Shown here: positions 9,915-19,712 of the stretch, in pieces | How the letters are laid out: each line of letters starts with the position of its first letter | How positions within the stretch are numbered: position 1 is the first letter of the stretch | From: Xanthomonas translucens pv. cerealis | GTDB lineage: Bacteria; Pseudomonadota; Gammaproteobacteria; Xanthomonadales; Xanthomonadaceae | Length of the DNA: 64,000 nucleotides | Reading direction: 5' to 3' | Assembly (NCBI RefSeq): GCF_006838285.1 | Contig: NZ_CP038228.1 | Location: 2,232,001 to 2,296,000, forward strand | Translations under genes and position numbers: made by a program | Notes under the pieces: model-generated | The model's input: the letters and a program-made list of their open reading frames with translations, nothing else | What the model was told of the DNA's origin: nothing | Database searches by the model: none

Positions 9915-10700
9915 CTAGCGCGCTACAGCGGCGCGCGTTGCCGCGAAGTAGCGCAGCAGGCGCCGCATTTTGTCCTGCGCCGCAGCGTCGCCGCCATCCT
10001 CGTCCATCCAGCTGGCGTCGGCTTCGGGATGGGGACCGGTCAGCACCACCGTGCCGGCGCCATAGCCGTAGCGGGCCATGGCCACGTCGCCGTTGCGGTA
10101 GTGGGCGATCGGTGCGTAGCCCGACGCGGCCTTGCCGGTGAAATACGGACCGTCCTGATAGTAGAAGCGTTGCAATGTCCCGTCCCAGCGCACCTCGATC
10201 GTATGGTCGCCTTCGTCGTCGATGCCCGAGCCTGGGCGCGCGACCTCCGATTGCAGCGCCACGTCCACCAGGCCGATCCAGTCGCGGTCGGCCAGATACG
10301 CGCCCATGCACAAGCCGAGGAAGCCTTTGCCGCTACGCACGAACGCGCCGATCGCGTCGGCACCATCGTCGCCGATGGCGGCATAGGCGGCAGCGATGTC
10401 CTGCCCGCCGCCGGGCTGGATGTACAGGTCGAATCCGCTCAGCGTGCGGGCGTTCACCTTCAGCGGCTCGCGCTCGCCGACATAGGCGAGTTCGAGCTTC
10501 AGGCCGCTTCCCTGCAACGCTTTCACCACCATTTCCGAACAACCGCGGCAACCGGCCTTGCCCCGGTATACCGCGACTTTCAGCGCGTCACCGGCTGCCG
10601 CTGCCGCATGCGCCGGCAGGGACAGCGCCAGCAGCGATGCCGCCAGCACGGCCCAGCCATGGCGCTTGGCCAGCTGCGGCAAAGCGGACGATCGGTTCAT
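9915..10700 (-). CDS. Secreted BPL-N-like (class I glutamine amidotransferase fold) protein
   Basis: A 261-residue protein with a clear signal peptide (MNRSSALPQL... LLALSLPAHA). The mature part resembles the BPL_N domain found at the N-terminus of some biotin-protein ligases and in stand-alone proteins: VAVYRGKAGCRGCSEM, YIQPGGGQDIAAAY, nucleophile elbow GLCMGAYLA with Cys, and the late Y(F/Y)TGKAASGY and VLTGPHPEAD segments. No substrate is known. A CxxC pair (GCRGC) near the mature N-terminus is unusual. Ribosome binding site AAGGAG precedes the ATG at 10700. It lies between argH and proB in the same direction, 70 nt after argH. Confidence 0.82.
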   Translation of the reverse strand: MNRSSALPQLAKRHGWAVLAASLLALSLPAHAAAAAGDALKVAVYRGKAGCRGCSEMVVKALQGSGLKLELAYVGEREPLKVNARTLSGFDLYIQPGGGQDIAAAYAAIGDDGADAIGAFVRSGKGFLGLCMGAYLADRDWIGLVDVALQSEVARPGSGIDDEGDHTIEVRWDGTLQRFYYQDGPYFTGKAASGYAPIAHYRNGDVAMARYGYGAGTVVLTGPHPEADASWMDEDGGDAAAQDKMRRLLRYFAATRAAVAR

Positions 10701-10770
10701 GCATTCTCCTTGCGGTGAAAAGGCAACCCGTAACCCAGTGTGGCAGCGTACGGCCTGCGCCGCGCCGGCC

Positions 10771-12069
10771 TCAGCCGGCCAGCGCGTCCCAGCGCGATTG
10801 CAATTGCGCCAGACGCAGATCGGCGGCGGCGCCGGGCGAGACCCGCGCAGCCAGACTGCCTTCCGGCGTGCGCCCCTGCCCTGCGCTGTCCGCCGACGCG
10901 GCGGCGGCCTGGTAGGCCTCGCGGAACGGCACGCCGGCCAGCGCCGCCTCGACCGCCACATCGGTGGCGTACATGCCCGAGTCGATCGCCGCACGCAGCC
11001 TGTCCTCGCGCCACTCCAGGTTGGCCAGCAGCGCCGGCAGCAGTTCCAGCGCGGCCAGGCCGCGGCCGAAGCCGTGGAAGATCGCGCCCTTGCTGCTCTG
11101 CAGGTCGCGATGGTAGCCGGACGGCAGCGACAGCAGCTGCTCGATCTCGGTGCGCGCCGCGGCCACGCTGGCGTGGGTGGCGCGCATCAGTTCGATCACG
11201 TCCGGGTTGCGCTTGTTGGGCATGATCGAACTGCCGGTGGTGTACTGCGCCGGCAAGGCGACGAAGCCGAACTCGCCGCTGGTGAACAGCGACAGGTCCC
11301 AGGCCAGCCGGCGCAGGTCCAAGGTGGCGCTGCCCAGCGCTTCCAGCGCGGCCATCTCGAACTTGCCGCGCGACAGCTGCGCGTAGATCGGTGAGACCTG
11401 CATGCGCGCGAAGCCGAGCGCGGCGGTGGTGTGCTCGCGGTCGAGCTTGAGGTTGACGCCGTAGCCGGCGGCGGTGCCGAGCGGATTGGCGTCGATCAGG
11501 CGCAGTGTGTCGTGGGCGCGGAGCGCATCGTCGATGAAGGCCTCGGCCCAGCCGGCCCACCACATCCCGGCCGAAGACACTACGGCACGCTGGATATGGG
11601 TGTAGCCCGGCAGCGGCAGCGCCTGCTCGGCCTGCGCGCGGTCCAGCGCGACCTTGGCGATCTCGCGGCTCAGCTGCGCCAGTTGCGCCAGCCGTTCCTT
11701 CAGCCACAGGCGGGTGGCGACCAGGATCTGGTCGTTGCGGCTGCGCCCGGTATGGATCTTGCGGCCAGCGTCGCCCAGGCGCTCGGTCAGGCGCGCCTCG
11801 ATCGCCGAGTGGCCGTCCTCGAAGCGCGCGTCGAGCACGAATGCGCCGCTGCGGAAATCCTCGGCCAGGATCGCCAGCTCGCGCTGCAGCCCGGCCAGTT
11901 CGTCGGCCGAGAGGATGCCGATGCGCTGCAGGCCTTCGGCATGCGCGCCGCTGGCGGCGATGTCGTGCAGGAAGAATTCGCGGTCCAGGATCACGTCGTC
12001 GCCGGCCAGGAACGCCTGGATCTTGGCATCGACGGCGACGCCGGGTTTTTGCCAGAGGAGATTGGTCAT
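10771..12069 (-). CDS. argH: Argininosuccinate lyase
   Basis: A 432-residue member of the fumarase/aspartase superfamily; splits argininosuccinate to arginine and fumarate, the last step of arginine synthesis. Signature [12 protein letters not shown] (GSSxMPxKxNxD) at about residue 270 with the catalytic Ser, also HTGRSRNDQ and GYTHIQRA near residues 105 and 155. Ends a seven-gene arginine cluster; separated from argC by 37 nt containing one arm of a family 1 repeat. Confidence 0.97.
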   Translation of the reverse strand: MTNLLWQKPGVAVDAKIQAFLAGDDVILDREFFLHDIAASGAHAEGLQRIGILSADELAGLQRELAILAEDFRSGAFVLDARFEDGHSAIEARLTERLGDAGRKIHTGRSRNDQILVATRLWLKERLAQLAQLSREIAKVALDRAQAEQALPLPGYTHIQRAVVSSAGMWWAGWAEAFIDDALRAHDTLRLIDANPLGTAAGYGVNLKLDREHTTAALGFARMQVSPIYAQLSRGKFEMAALEALGSATLDLRRLAWDLSLFTSGEFGFVALPAQYTTGSSIMPNKRNPDVIELMRATHASVAAARTEIEQLLSLPSGYHRDLQSSKGAIFHGFGRGLAALELLPALLANLEWREDRLRAAIDSGMYATDVAVEAALAGVPFREAYQAAAASADSAGQGRTPEGSLAARVSPGAAADLRLAQLQSRWDALAG

Positions 12070-12106
12070 GCGGGGTCCTTTGGGGACCGGGGACCGGTCC
12101 CGATCA

Positions 12107-13060
12107 TCACAGCGGGATCGCGCTCAGCTCGTCCAAGCCCAGCGCCAGATTCAGATTCTGCATCGCCTGCGTCGCCGCACCCTTGAGCAGGTTGTCCAGG
12201 GTCGCCACGACCACCAGGCGCTTGTTGCCCGGCGCCAGGGTGAAGCCGCCGATCTGCACGCCATGCTTGCCGGCGATGCGGCTGACCCACGGCGCGGCGT
12301 CAAGCACCTCGATCAGCGGCTCGCCGGCGTAGCGCTCGCGGTAGCGGCGCTGGATCGCGTCCAGCGTCAGCGGTTGTTGCAGCCATAGGTTCACGGTCAT
12401 GCTGATGCCGCGGAAGTGCGAAGCCACGTGCGGCATGAACTCCACCGGCACGCCCAGTTGCGCGGACACTTCGCGCTCGTGCATGTGGTCGGTCAGCGCA
12501 TACGGCATCAGGTTGTCGCGCAGCAGCTCGGGGTTGTTCTTGTCCGACGGCGTGGTGCCGGCGCCGGAATAGCCGGACACGCCGAAGCACTGCGGCGGCC
12601 CTGCCAGTTGGTCGAGCAGCGGTGCGATCGCCAGCTGCATCGCGGTGGCGTAGCAACCGGGATTGCTGATCCGCTTCTGCCCGGCGTAGCGGCGGCGGGT
12701 CAGTTCAGGCAGGCCGTAGTACCAACTGGGATCGAAGCGGTAATCGGCCGACAGATCGACGACGATGGTCTCGGCAGCCGCCGCCTCCAGCGACGCCACG
12801 TAGGGCGCGGCCTTGCCGTTGGGCAGCGCCAGCACCACCGCATCGGCACGCTTGGCCGCGACCGCATCGGCGTCCAGATTTTCGTAGCGCAATTCGCCGC
12901 GGTAATCTGCGCTGTGCTCGGCCACGCGCTGGCCGGCCAGCTCGCGCGAGGACACGAAGGCCAGCTGCAGCCGCGGATGCGCGGCGACCAGCTTGATCAG
13001 TTCGGCGCCGGTATGGCCGCGCGCGCCGACGATACCGACGCTGTAGGTGTTCGAAGTCAT
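12107..13060 (-). CDS. argC: N-acetyl-gamma-glutamyl-phosphate reductase
   Basis: A 317-residue NADPH-dependent reductase making N-acetylglutamate semialdehyde. Rossmann motif [13 protein letters not shown] at the N-terminus, catalytic Cys in SNPGCYAT at about residue 155, and [13 protein letters not shown] HVASHFRGI later. The ATG overlaps the stop of the preceding GNAT gene (ATGA), so the two are translationally coupled. Confidence 0.97.
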   Translation of the reverse strand: MTSNTYSVGIVGARGHTGAELIKLVAAHPRLQLAFVSSRELAGQRVAEHSADYRGELRYENLDADAVAAKRADAVVLALPNGKAAPYVASLEAAAAETIVVDLSADYRFDPSWYYGLPELTRRRYAGQKRISNPGCYATAMQLAIAPLLDQLAGPPQCFGVSGYSGAGTTPSDKNNPELLRDNLMPYALTDHMHEREVSAQLGVPVEFMPHVASHFRGISMTVNLWLQQPLTLDAIQRRYRERYAGEPLIEVLDAAPWVSRIAGKHGVQIGGFTLAPGNKRLVVVATLDNLLKGAATQAMQNLNLALGLDELSAIPL

Positions 13061-13668
13061 GTATGCGAGTCCAGGCGGAACTGCAAGTGGCGTTTCACCC
13101 CGGCCCATTCCGTATCGATGATGGAGAACACCACGGTGTCGCGCGGGGTGCCGTCGGCGTGGCGTTTGTGGTTGCGCAGCACGCCGTCCTGCTTGGCGCC
13201 GAGGCGGGCGATGGCGGCGCGCGAGGCGTGGTTGAACCAGCTGGTTTCGAAGCCGACGCTGATGCAGCGCAAGGTTTCGAACGCGTACTGCAGCAGCATG
13301 CGCTTGACTTCGGTATTGACCCCGCTGCGCTGCACGCGCGGCGCATACCAGGTGTAGCCGATCAGCAGCGTCGGCACCTCGGCGTCCAGGCCGTAGCAGC
13401 GGGTGCTGCCGACGACCGCGCCGGCCGCGTCGCGCACCACGAACGGCAGCACCCGGCCCTGCGCCTGCGCGTCCAGCGCCGCAGCCACGTAGCCATCGAC
13501 CTGATCCGCGGCCGGCACGCTGGTGTACCACAGCCGCTCCAGGCCGCTGCCGTGCAGCGCCGCGCGCAAGGCCTCGGCATGCGCATGCCGCAACGGCTCC
13601 AGCGAGGCGTGCCGGCCCTGCAGGGTCGGCACGTCGCGCCACAGCGCAGGCAACAGGTCCAGACGCAT
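13057..13668 (-). CDS. GNAT-family N-acetyltransferase in the arginine cluster
   Basis: A 203-residue RimJ/RimL-type acetyltransferase: [15 protein letters not shown] at the start, [31 protein letters not shown] (acetyl-CoA binding region), and [19 protein letters not shown]. Substrate unknown; its fixed place between argB and argC, with ATGA overlap to argC and 5 nt after argB, suggests either an arginine-pathway role or protein N-terminal acetylation. NAGS activity is already provided by the fused ArgB protein. Confidence 0.88.
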   Translation of the reverse strand: MRLDLLPALWRDVPTLQGRHASLEPLRHAHAEALRAALHGSGLERLWYTSVPAADQVDGYVAAALDAQAQGRVLPFVVRDAAGAVVGSTRCYGLDAEVPTLLIGYTWYAPRVQRSGVNTEVKRMLLQYAFETLRCISVGFETSWFNHASRAAIARLGAKQDGVLRNHKRHADGTPRDTVVFSIIDTEWAGVKRHLQFRLDSHT

Positions 13669-13673
13669 CGCGC

Positions 13674-14990
13674 TCAGCCCAGCAAGGTCGGCGTGCGCGT
13701 GGCGCAATGCGCCACGCAGTGCTGGATCTGCTCGAAGTTCTCCAGCCCGTACCAGAACACCTTCCACTTCTCCTGCTTGAAGCAGCCGTCGGATTCGGCG
13801 TAGTAGAAGATGTTGACCTGGTTGTTGTGGCGCGAGCGCCAGAACAGCTGCGGGGTCTCCTCGCGCATCACGTTCCACACCGCGCGGCCCAGGCCTTCGC
13901 CCTGCGCGTCGTCGAGCACCGCGAACTTGTCCAGGTAGGTGTAGCCGTCCTCGTGGGTCAGGATCACCGCGGCGCGGTAGTTTTCGCTGACGTAGGCGCG
14001 CAGCAGCCGGGTCTTGTCGAAATACTCCGGCACCAGGGTGCGGCCGAAGCTGGATTGGATCAGCGACTTCAGCCGCTGCGTGTCCAGCTCGCGCCACGCC
14101 GTGGCGCGCAGCACCTTCTCGCCGCGCCGCACCAGCGTGCCCGAGCCCTTGTGGGTGAACAGTTCCTTGGCCAGATCGGCCGGGCGCGTGATCGACACTG
14201 ACGATTCCAGCGGCAGGCGGTCCAGCAGATCCTTGATCTGCTCGATCTTGACCCGCATGCCGCCGTTGATCCACGGTTGCTGCATCAGGTGCGCGTATTC
14301 GGTGGACAAGTTGATCGAATCGATCACCTTGCCGTCCGCGTCGAGCAGCCCGCCGGTGCCGGTGAGGAAGATGATCTTGTACGGCTGCAGTTCCTGCACC
14401 AGTTCGTTGGCGGCGAAATCGGCGTTGATGTTGAGGATCTGCCCGCTCGGGGTTTCGCCCAGGCTGGTGATCACCGGGATCGAGCCGGCCTGCAGGCTGG
14501 CCTCGATCGGCGCCAGGTTCACCGCCTTGACCTCGCCGACCAGGCCGTAGGTGTCGCGGTCCAGATACTGCGCCTCGAACACGCCGCCGGTGATCGAGGT
14601 GGCGCGCGCGCCGTTCTGCTGCAGCGCTTCCACCAGCTTGAGGTTGGAGGACTGGAACACCTTGCGCACGATCGCCAGCGCTTCCGGCGAGGTCACCCGC
14701 AGGCCGTTGACGGTCTGCTTCTCGATGCCGGCGGCGGACAGCTCCGCGTCCAGCTGCGGGCCGGCGCCGTGCAGCACGATCGGGGTCAAGCCGACTTCCT
14801 GCAGGAACGACAGCGAGGAGGTCAGCGCCTCCAGGTCGTCGCGCAGCACCGCGCCGCCGACCTTGACCACGGCGAAGCGCTTGGCGTCCAGCTGCGAAAA
14901 GCGCTTGAGATACTGGCTGATCTCCTTGGCGCTGGCCATGCTCGAGAGCAGGCGGACGATGGTCTGGCGGGTTTGCTTGTTGGCGTGCAT
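13674..14990 (-). CDS. argB: Bifunctional N-acetylglutamate kinase / N-acetylglutamate synthase
   Basis: A 438-residue two-domain enzyme. Residues about 35-285 are an amino-acid-kinase domain ([60 protein letters not shown]); residues about 290-435 are the DUF619-type GNAT domain ([46 protein letters not shown]). This is the fused NAGS/NAGK type known from Xanthomonas and related to vertebrate NAGS. Start chosen at [10 protein letters not shown] (14990); an internal Met (MASAKEIS) 17 codons later is a possible alternative. Follows argE' by 59 nt. Confidence 0.95.
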   Translation of the reverse strand: MHANKQTRQTIVRLLSSMASAKEISQYLKRFSQLDAKRFAVVKVGGAVLRDDLEALTSSLSFLQEVGLTPIVLHGAGPQLDAELSAAGIEKQTVNGLRVTSPEALAIVRKVFQSSNLKLVEALQQNGARATSITGGVFEAQYLDRDTYGLVGEVKAVNLAPIEASLQAGSIPVITSLGETPSGQILNINADFAANELVQELQPYKIIFLTGTGGLLDADGKVIDSINLSTEYAHLMQQPWINGGMRVKIEQIKDLLDRLPLESSVSITRPADLAKELFTHKGSGTLVRRGEKVLRATAWRELDTQRLKSLIQSSFGRTLVPEYFDKTRLLRAYVSENYRAAVILTHEDGYTYLDKFAVLDDAQGEGLGRAVWNVMREETPQLFWRSRHNNQVNIFYYAESDGCFKQEKWKVFWYGLENFEQIQHCVAHCATRTPTLLG

Positions 14991-15049
14991 GGCGGTGATG
15001 GCGGTTCCGTGATCCGGGATGGAAGGGCCGTAGCCCCGGCGGCGCGTGC

Positions 15050-16147
15050 TCAGCGCACGCCGTTGATGATGCGGTCCACCGAGCTCGCATAGCGCTGCAA
15101 CTGCTGCAGCGTCACGAACTCGTCGGCGGTGTGCGCCTGGGCGATGTCGCCCGGGCCGTACACCAGCGCGGTGTAGCCGCCGGCCGAGAACAGCGAGGCC
15201 TCGGTCCAGAAGTCCACCGCATTGCCGATCGGCAGGTGCAGCGCATCGGCGACGTCGCGCGCGGCCAGGCGCTTGTCCTCGGCATGCGCGATGTCGCCGG
15301 AAGGCAGGCTCGGCCCGCGGAAGGTCTCCTCGAAGTGCGCCGCGGCCGGATCGGCGAAGCCGGCGAAGCTCGCCAGCAGCGCGTCCACGTCCATCGACGG
15401 CAGTGGACGGAAGCCGAACCGCAGCTCCGCGGCCGGCGCGATCATGTTGGCCTTGATCCCGCCCTCGACCCGGCCGATGTTGAAGCGCAGCCCGGTCAGG
15501 CCGCCGAAGCGCGCATGCGCCAACGACTCGACATGGTCCAGGGCCTTGCCGCCCCAGCGCAGCGCCTGGTGCAGCGCGCTGGCCGAGGGATCCTGCTTGC
15601 CCGACGCATGCCCGGCGCGGCCGGCGAAGCGCATCAGCACCGAACTGATGCCGCGATGCGCCAGCACCGCCTCGCTCATCGTCGGCTCGGCCACCAACAC
15701 CGCCTCGTAGGGAATACGGCGTTGCAGGAACGCGGCGATGCAGCGCGGATCGTTGGCTTCCTCGTCGCTGGAGAACAGGAACGCGGCGTCGCCGTCGCCG
15801 GCATTGGCCGCCGCCAGCAGCGCCGCGGCCGCGCCCTTGATGTCGCACACGCCCAGGCCGATCACCCGTTCCTCGGTGCGGCGCATGACATGCGGGTCGG
15901 CGCTCCAGTGCGGCGAATCCGGCACCGTGTCCAGGTGCACGTTGAACAGGTACTGGGGCGTGCCGCGCACCGCGTACAGGCTGACCGCGCCGGCGCCGTG
16001 GTCGATCACCTCGACCTGGAACCCGGGCAACTGGGCACGCAGGTAATCGAAGATGCCGCCGGTGCCGATCGCACGCGGCGGATTGCGGGTATCGAAGGAC
16101 ACCAGCTGGTGCAGATGCGCGAGGGTGGGTTCGAGCAGATCGGTCAT
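15050..16147 (-). CDS. argE': N-acetyl-L-citrulline deacetylase (ArgE-like)
   Basis: A 365-residue M20-family zinc deacetylase. Metal ligands recognised: [11 protein letters not shown] (His, Asp), [11 protein letters not shown] (bridging Asp), SSDEEANDP (catalytic Glu), VAEPTMSE, and a late C-terminal His region ([10 protein letters not shown]). In Xanthomonas the enzyme in this cluster position removes acetyl from N-acetylcitrulline rather than N-acetylornithine, as required by the adjacent acetylornithine carbamoyltransferase. Start MTDLLEPTL (16147); the frame is open upstream only because it runs into a family 3 repeat. Confidence 0.93.
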   Translation of the reverse strand: MTDLLEPTLAHLHQLVSFDTRNPPRAIGTGGIFDYLRAQLPGFQVEVIDHGAGAVSLYAVRGTPQYLFNVHLDTVPDSPHWSADPHVMRRTEERVIGLGVCDIKGAAAALLAAANAGDGDAAFLFSSDEEANDPRCIAAFLQRRIPYEAVLVAEPTMSEAVLAHRGISSVLMRFAGRAGHASGKQDPSASALHQALRWGGKALDHVESLAHARFGGLTGLRFNIGRVEGGIKANMIAPAAELRFGFRPLPSMDVDALLASFAGFADPAAAHFEETFRGPSLPSGDIAHAEDKRLAARDVADALHLPIGNAVDFWTEASLFSAGGYTALVYGPGDIAQAHTADEFVTLQQLQRYASSVDRIINGVR

Positions 16148-16182
16148 GTCGGTTGCGGCAACGGCCTGGCAGAGGTGCAGAG

Positions 16183-16358
16183 TTTCTTCTCCCTTCGGGA
16201 GAAGGTGCCCCGAAGGGGCGGATGAGGGTACGGGCGACGCCTGGTGAATCGAATCTCGCATGAGCGGGGAAGGTGCGGGGAAGCTCGCAGGTCGAAACGT
16301 TGCGATGCTGCGCCCGTACCCTCACCCCCAACCGCTCTCCCGGGGGGAGAGGGGCTTT
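16183..16358. repeat. Family 3 inverted-end element (copy a)
   Basis: Begins CTTCTCCCTTCGGGAGAAGG with GCCCCGAAGGGGC and GATGAGGGTACG, ends CGTACCCTCACCCC...CCGGGGGGAGAGGGGC. The GAGGGTACG/CGTACCCTC arms are inverted. It occupies the gap between argG (stop 16363) and argE'. Copies of the same layout lie at 21134-21305 and 47186-47336. Confidence 0.85.
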
Positions 16359-16362
16359 ATCC

Positions 16363-17604
16363 TCAGCGATTGACCTGGGCGTACAGCGTGGAGCTCATCC
16401 CGAACAGCTTGATGAAGCCTTCCGCCTCGGCCACGCCCCAGTCCGCCGACTGCGCGTAGGTCGCGCCCTTGGCGTTGAGCAGGTGCGGCGACTTCACCGC
16501 CACCGCATCGACGCGGCCGCCGCGGGTTTCCAGCGTCACTTCGCCGTTGACCTTGGCCTGCGAGGAATCCAGGAACGCCTCCAGGTCGGTCTTCAACGGA
16601 TCGTGGTAGAAGCCTTCGTAGACCAGCTCCACCCACTTGCGCGCCACCTCCGGCTTGAAGCGGTTCTGCTGCTTGGTCAGCACCGCGTCTTCCAGCGCGC
16701 GGTGCGCGGCCAGCAGCGCGATCAGGCCCGGTGCCTCGAACACGATGCGGCCCTTCAGCCCGATCACGGTGTCGCCGGTGTACATGCCGCGGCCCACGCC
16801 GTACGGGGCGAACAGCTTGTTGAGCTTAGCCAGCAGCTTGGCGCCTTCCAGCGGCTTGCCGTCCACAGCCACCGCTTCGCCGTGCTCGAACTTCAGGGTC
16901 ACCGTCAGCGGCTCGATCGGCCACGCGCTGCGCGGCGCGCACCAGCCGCGGGTGCCCTCGCCCGGCGCTTCCCAGCGATCGATCTCGCCGCCGGACATGG
17001 TCACGCCGAGCAGGTTCTCGTTGATCGTGTAGGCCTTCTGCTTGGCACGCACGCCGAAGCCGCGTTCTTCCAGATACTTCTGCTCGTAGGCGCGGGTCTG
17101 GGTGTGCTCCTTCTGGATCTCGCGGATCGGGGCGACGATCTCGTAATCGCCCAGCGCCTTCACCGCCAGGTCGAAGCGCACCTGGTCGTTGCCCATGCCG
17201 GTGCAGCCGTGCGCGATGACCCGGGTGCCCAGCGCGTCGGCGCGCTTGAGCGCGGCATCGACGATCAGGTAGCGGTCGGACACCAGCAACGGATACTGGC
17301 CCTGGTAGCCCTCGCCGGCCCACACGAACGGCTTGACGAAACCGCTCCAGATCGCCGGGCCGCCATCGACGGTGACGTGGCTGGCCGCGCCCAGCTCGGC
17401 GGCGCGCTTCTCGATGAAATCGCGCTCCTCGTCGTCCACCCCGCCGGTATCGGCGAACACCGTGTGCACGGCGTAGCCCTTGGCCTGCAGATAGGGAATG
17501 CAGAAGCTGGTGTCCAGGCCGCCGGAGAAGGCCAGGACGATGTCCTTGCTGCCGGGACCGGTGACCGGGGACCGGGGACCGGCGGAAGCGTCGGATTGAG
17601 ACAT
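16363..17604 (-). CDS. argG: Argininosuccinate synthase
   Basis: A 413-residue ATP-dependent ligase joining citrulline and aspartate. N-type P-loop [10 protein letters not shown] at about residue 25, then [14 protein letters not shown] and [13 protein letters not shown]. Residues 7-19 ([13 protein letters not shown], just before [10 protein letters not shown]) are encoded by a family 1 repeat arm and have no counterpart expected in the family. The start ATG has an excellent ribosome binding site (AGGAG, 7 nt). Second gene of the arginine cluster. Confidence 0.96.
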   Translation of the reverse strand: MSQSDASAGPRSPVTGPGSKDIVLAFSGGLDTSFCIPYLQAKGYAVHTVFADTGGVDDEERDFIEKRAAELGAASHVTVDGGPAIWSGFVKPFVWAGEGYQGQYPLLVSDRYLIVDAALKRADALGTRVIAHGCTGMGNDQVRFDLAVKALGDYEIVAPIREIQKEHTQTRAYEQKYLEERGFGVRAKQKAYTINENLLGVTMSGGEIDRWEAPGEGTRGWCAPRSAWPIEPLTVTLKFEHGEAVAVDGKPLEGAKLLAKLNKLFAPYGVGRGMYTGDTVIGLKGRIVFEAPGLIALLAAHRALEDAVLTKQQNRFKPEVARKWVELVYEGFYHDPLKTDLEAFLDSSQAKVNGEVTLETRGGRVDAVAVKSPHLLNAKGATYAQSADWGVAEAEGFIKLFGMSSTLYAQVNR

Positions 17605-17696
17605 GAAAGAACTCCTGTGAGGAATATCGGTTGTTGAAGGAAAGGCGGAAAAATCTGCTGTCTACCGGTCCCCGGTCCCCGGTCCCTGGTCCCGGC
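17552..17696. repeat. Family 1 arms bracketing the argF'-argG junction
   Basis: Left arm 17553-17582 (GGGACCGGTGACCGGGGACC...) lies in argG codons 7-17; right arm 17664-17696 (ACCGGTCCCCGGTCCCCGGT...) is inverted to it and includes the last codons of argF'. The argG start codon and its ribosome binding site lie between the arms. Either one 145-bp element or two separate arms. Confidence 0.75.
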
Positions 17697-18705
17697 GCTG
17701 GCCGACCAACGCCGCCATCACCGCCTTCTGCACGTGCAGCCGGTTCTCGGCCTCGTCGATGGCGATGCAGTTGGGCGAATCCATCACCGCGTCGGTAGCC
17801 TTGACGTTACGGCGCAGCGGCAGGCAGTGCGAGAACACGCCGTTGTTGGTCAGCGCCATCTTGCGCTCGTCGACGATGAAGTGCCGGTACTGGTCGCGGA
17901 TCGGCGTCTCCGGGCCCCAGTTGCCGAAGAACGGCAGCGCGCCCCAGCTCTTGGCATACACCACGTCGGCACCGGCATAGGCGCTGTCGATGTCGTGGCT
18001 GACCTGCAGCGAGCCGCCGCTCTCGGCCACGTTCTGCGCGGCCCAGTCCATGTAGCGTTGGTCCAGCACATAATCCGGGGTCGGGCACAGCAGGGTCACG
18101 TCCATGCCCAAGCGGGTGGCGATGGTCAGCGCCGAATTGGCCACCGCGGTGTTCAGCGGCTTGGGATGGTAGGTCCAGGTCAGCACGTACTTCTTGCCGC
18201 GCAGGTCCTGGCTGCCGAAATGCTCCTGCAGCGCCAGCGCGTGCGCCAGCTCCTGGCAAGGGTGGGTAATGGTCTCCATGTTGATCACCGGCACCGGCGA
18301 GTACCTGGCGAAGCTCTTCAGCACCAGGTCTTCGCGGTCCTTGGACCAGTCCACAAACTTCGGGAACGCGCGCACCCCGATCAGATCGACGTAGCGGCCG
18401 AGCACCCGCGCCACCTCGGCGATGTGCTCCTCGGTGTCGCCGTCCATCACCGTACCCAGGTCGAACTCGATCGGCCAGGCGTCCTTGCCCGGCTGCAGCA
18501 CCACCGCATGCCCGCCCAGCTGGAACGCGCCCAGCTCGAAGCTGGTACGGGTGCGCATCGACGGGTTGAAGAACACCAGCGCGATCGACTTGCCCTTCAG
18601 CTCGCTGCCCAGTTTGTTGCGCTTGAACAGCGCCGCCTGGGTCAACAGCGCATCCAGTTCGGCCCGGCTCCAGTCCTGGGTGTTCAAGAAGTGCTTCAGA
18701 GACAT
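17662..18705 (-). CDS. argF': N-acetyl-L-ornithine carbamoyltransferase
   Basis: A 347-residue transcarbamylase. Carbamoyl-phosphate loop FNPSMRTRTSFELGAF at about residue 47; HPCQELAHALAL; and CLPLRRNVKATDAVMD, where the Lys corresponds to the carboxylated lysine described for the Xanthomonas acetylornithine enzyme. The CLPLRRN block differs from the CLPMHRG of ordinary ornithine carbamoyltransferase, which supports acetylornithine as substrate. First gene of the leftward arginine cluster. The C-terminal tail (DQGPGTGDR) is encoded by a dispersed repeat arm, as in proB. Confidence 0.95.
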   Translation of the reverse strand: MSLKHFLNTQDWSRAELDALLTQAALFKRNKLGSELKGKSIALVFFNPSMRTRTSFELGAFQLGGHAVVLQPGKDAWPIEFDLGTVMDGDTEEHIAEVARVLGRYVDLIGVRAFPKFVDWSKDREDLVLKSFARYSPVPVINMETITHPCQELAHALALQEHFGSQDLRGKKYVLTWTYHPKPLNTAVANSALTIATRLGMDVTLLCPTPDYVLDQRYMDWAAQNVAESGGSLQVSHDIDSAYAGADVVYAKSWGALPFFGNWGPETPIRDQYRHFIVDERKMALTNNGVFSHCLPLRRNVKATDAVMDSPNCIAIDEAENRLHVQKAVMAALVGQRRDQGPGTGDR

Positions 18706-18812
18706 CGGTCCATCCTTTGCTGCGTGGGGCCACCGCGACGGTGGCGTGCGCGGGACGCGCAGGAGTTGCTCGGTAGTTCTTTACGGGTGAAACCTTTCCG
18801 CAGGATGAAAAC

Positions 18813-18842
18813 GAAAAAACCCAGCCTAGGGCTGGGTTTTCA
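18813..18842 (-). terminator. Terminator hairpin upstream of argF'
   Basis: AACCCAGC (18818-18825) pairs with GCTGGGTT (18831-18838); on the minus strand it is followed by TTTTTTCG. It ends transcription of the upstream secreted-protein gene (stop 19003), or acts as an attenuator 107 nt before argF'. It also has T residues on the plus side and may work both ways. Confidence 0.8.
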
Positions 18843-19002
18843 GAACGAACGGCACAGCGCTCCGGTTACCCAGCCAGGATGTGGGATTCCGGTCGGCGCG
18901 CGCGCGATGTCATGCCCGAGGCGCTGAGATCGTGCTGAGGAAGGTTCGCTTTCATCGGCGCGCATCCTCGCACGCGCACGACGCAGGCGCAAGCGCGCAC
19001 GC

Positions 19003-19527
19003 TCAGCGCGGCGGCACCAGGACCGCGTCGGGCACGTACGGCGCCACCGACACGCGGATGCGCAATCGGTTGCCCGGGTCCTCCGGCAGCCGCGAGCGGT
19101 ACTTGGTGCCCTTGTAGACGTAGTCCACGTCGTAGGCGATCGGACGCCGGAACTCGCGACCGACCTCGACGGTGCGGCAATTGCGTCCGCTCGACGGCGC
19201 TGGCGCAACGGCCACCGGTGCCGGCGCATCGTGGCGGCGGCTGAAGATGTCCTTCACCGAATCCATCAACCGGTTCAAGCGGCTGTCGTCTTCCGGCTGC
19301 GCCGGGACGGGCGATGGCGCCGGGGTCTGCACCGGGTCGCATTGTTGTTCGGTGCGGGTGGCGCGCAGGGTCTGGTACACCGGCTCCACGTTCAATACCT
19401 GCGCGTAGTCGAGCCTGACGTTCTCGATCACCGCCACGCGGTTGCGCGCCTCGTTGTCCTGCGCCCAGGCCGGCACGGCGACGCATGCGAACAGGCCGAC
19501 CAGCGGCAACAACAGGTTCGGACGCAT
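19003..19527 (-). CDS. Secreted protein of unknown function
   Basis: A 174-residue protein with signal peptide MRPNLLLPLVGLFACVAVPAWA. The mature part has a Pro/Ala-rich middle and a C-terminal module NCRTVEVGREFRRPIAYDVDYVYKGTKYRSRLPEDPGNRLRIRV (shown here only by its parts: YDVDYVYKGTKY, LPEDPGNRLRIRVSV). That module resembles the tail of glycine-zipper 2TM-type envelope proteins of Xanthomonadaceae, but the glycine zipper itself is not seen. Function unknown. It diverges from cysS and is separated from argF' by a terminator. Confidence 0.8.
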   Translation of the reverse strand: MRPNLLLPLVGLFACVAVPAWAQDNEARNRVAVIENVRLDYAQVLNVEPVYQTLRATRTEQQCDPVQTPAPSPVPAQPEDDSRLNRLMDSVKDIFSRRHDAPAPVAVAPAPSSGRNCRTVEVGREFRRPIAYDVDYVYKGTKYRSRLPEDPGNRLRIRVSVAPYVPDAVLVPPR

Positions 19528-19712
19528 CGGCACCGAGCTTCGAAGGACAGGCCAATCAGTGTAGGCATCGCAGCTTGCGTCGGGCTGAACGCAAGCCCAC
19601 GCCGCAGCGACCTGCACCGGGGGGCTTGCGGCGCCACACTCCCGGCCTGCCCGGTTACGCATGAGACGCTCCGGGCCGCTGCCGGTAGAATCGCAAGGCT
19701 TCCCCACGCCCG

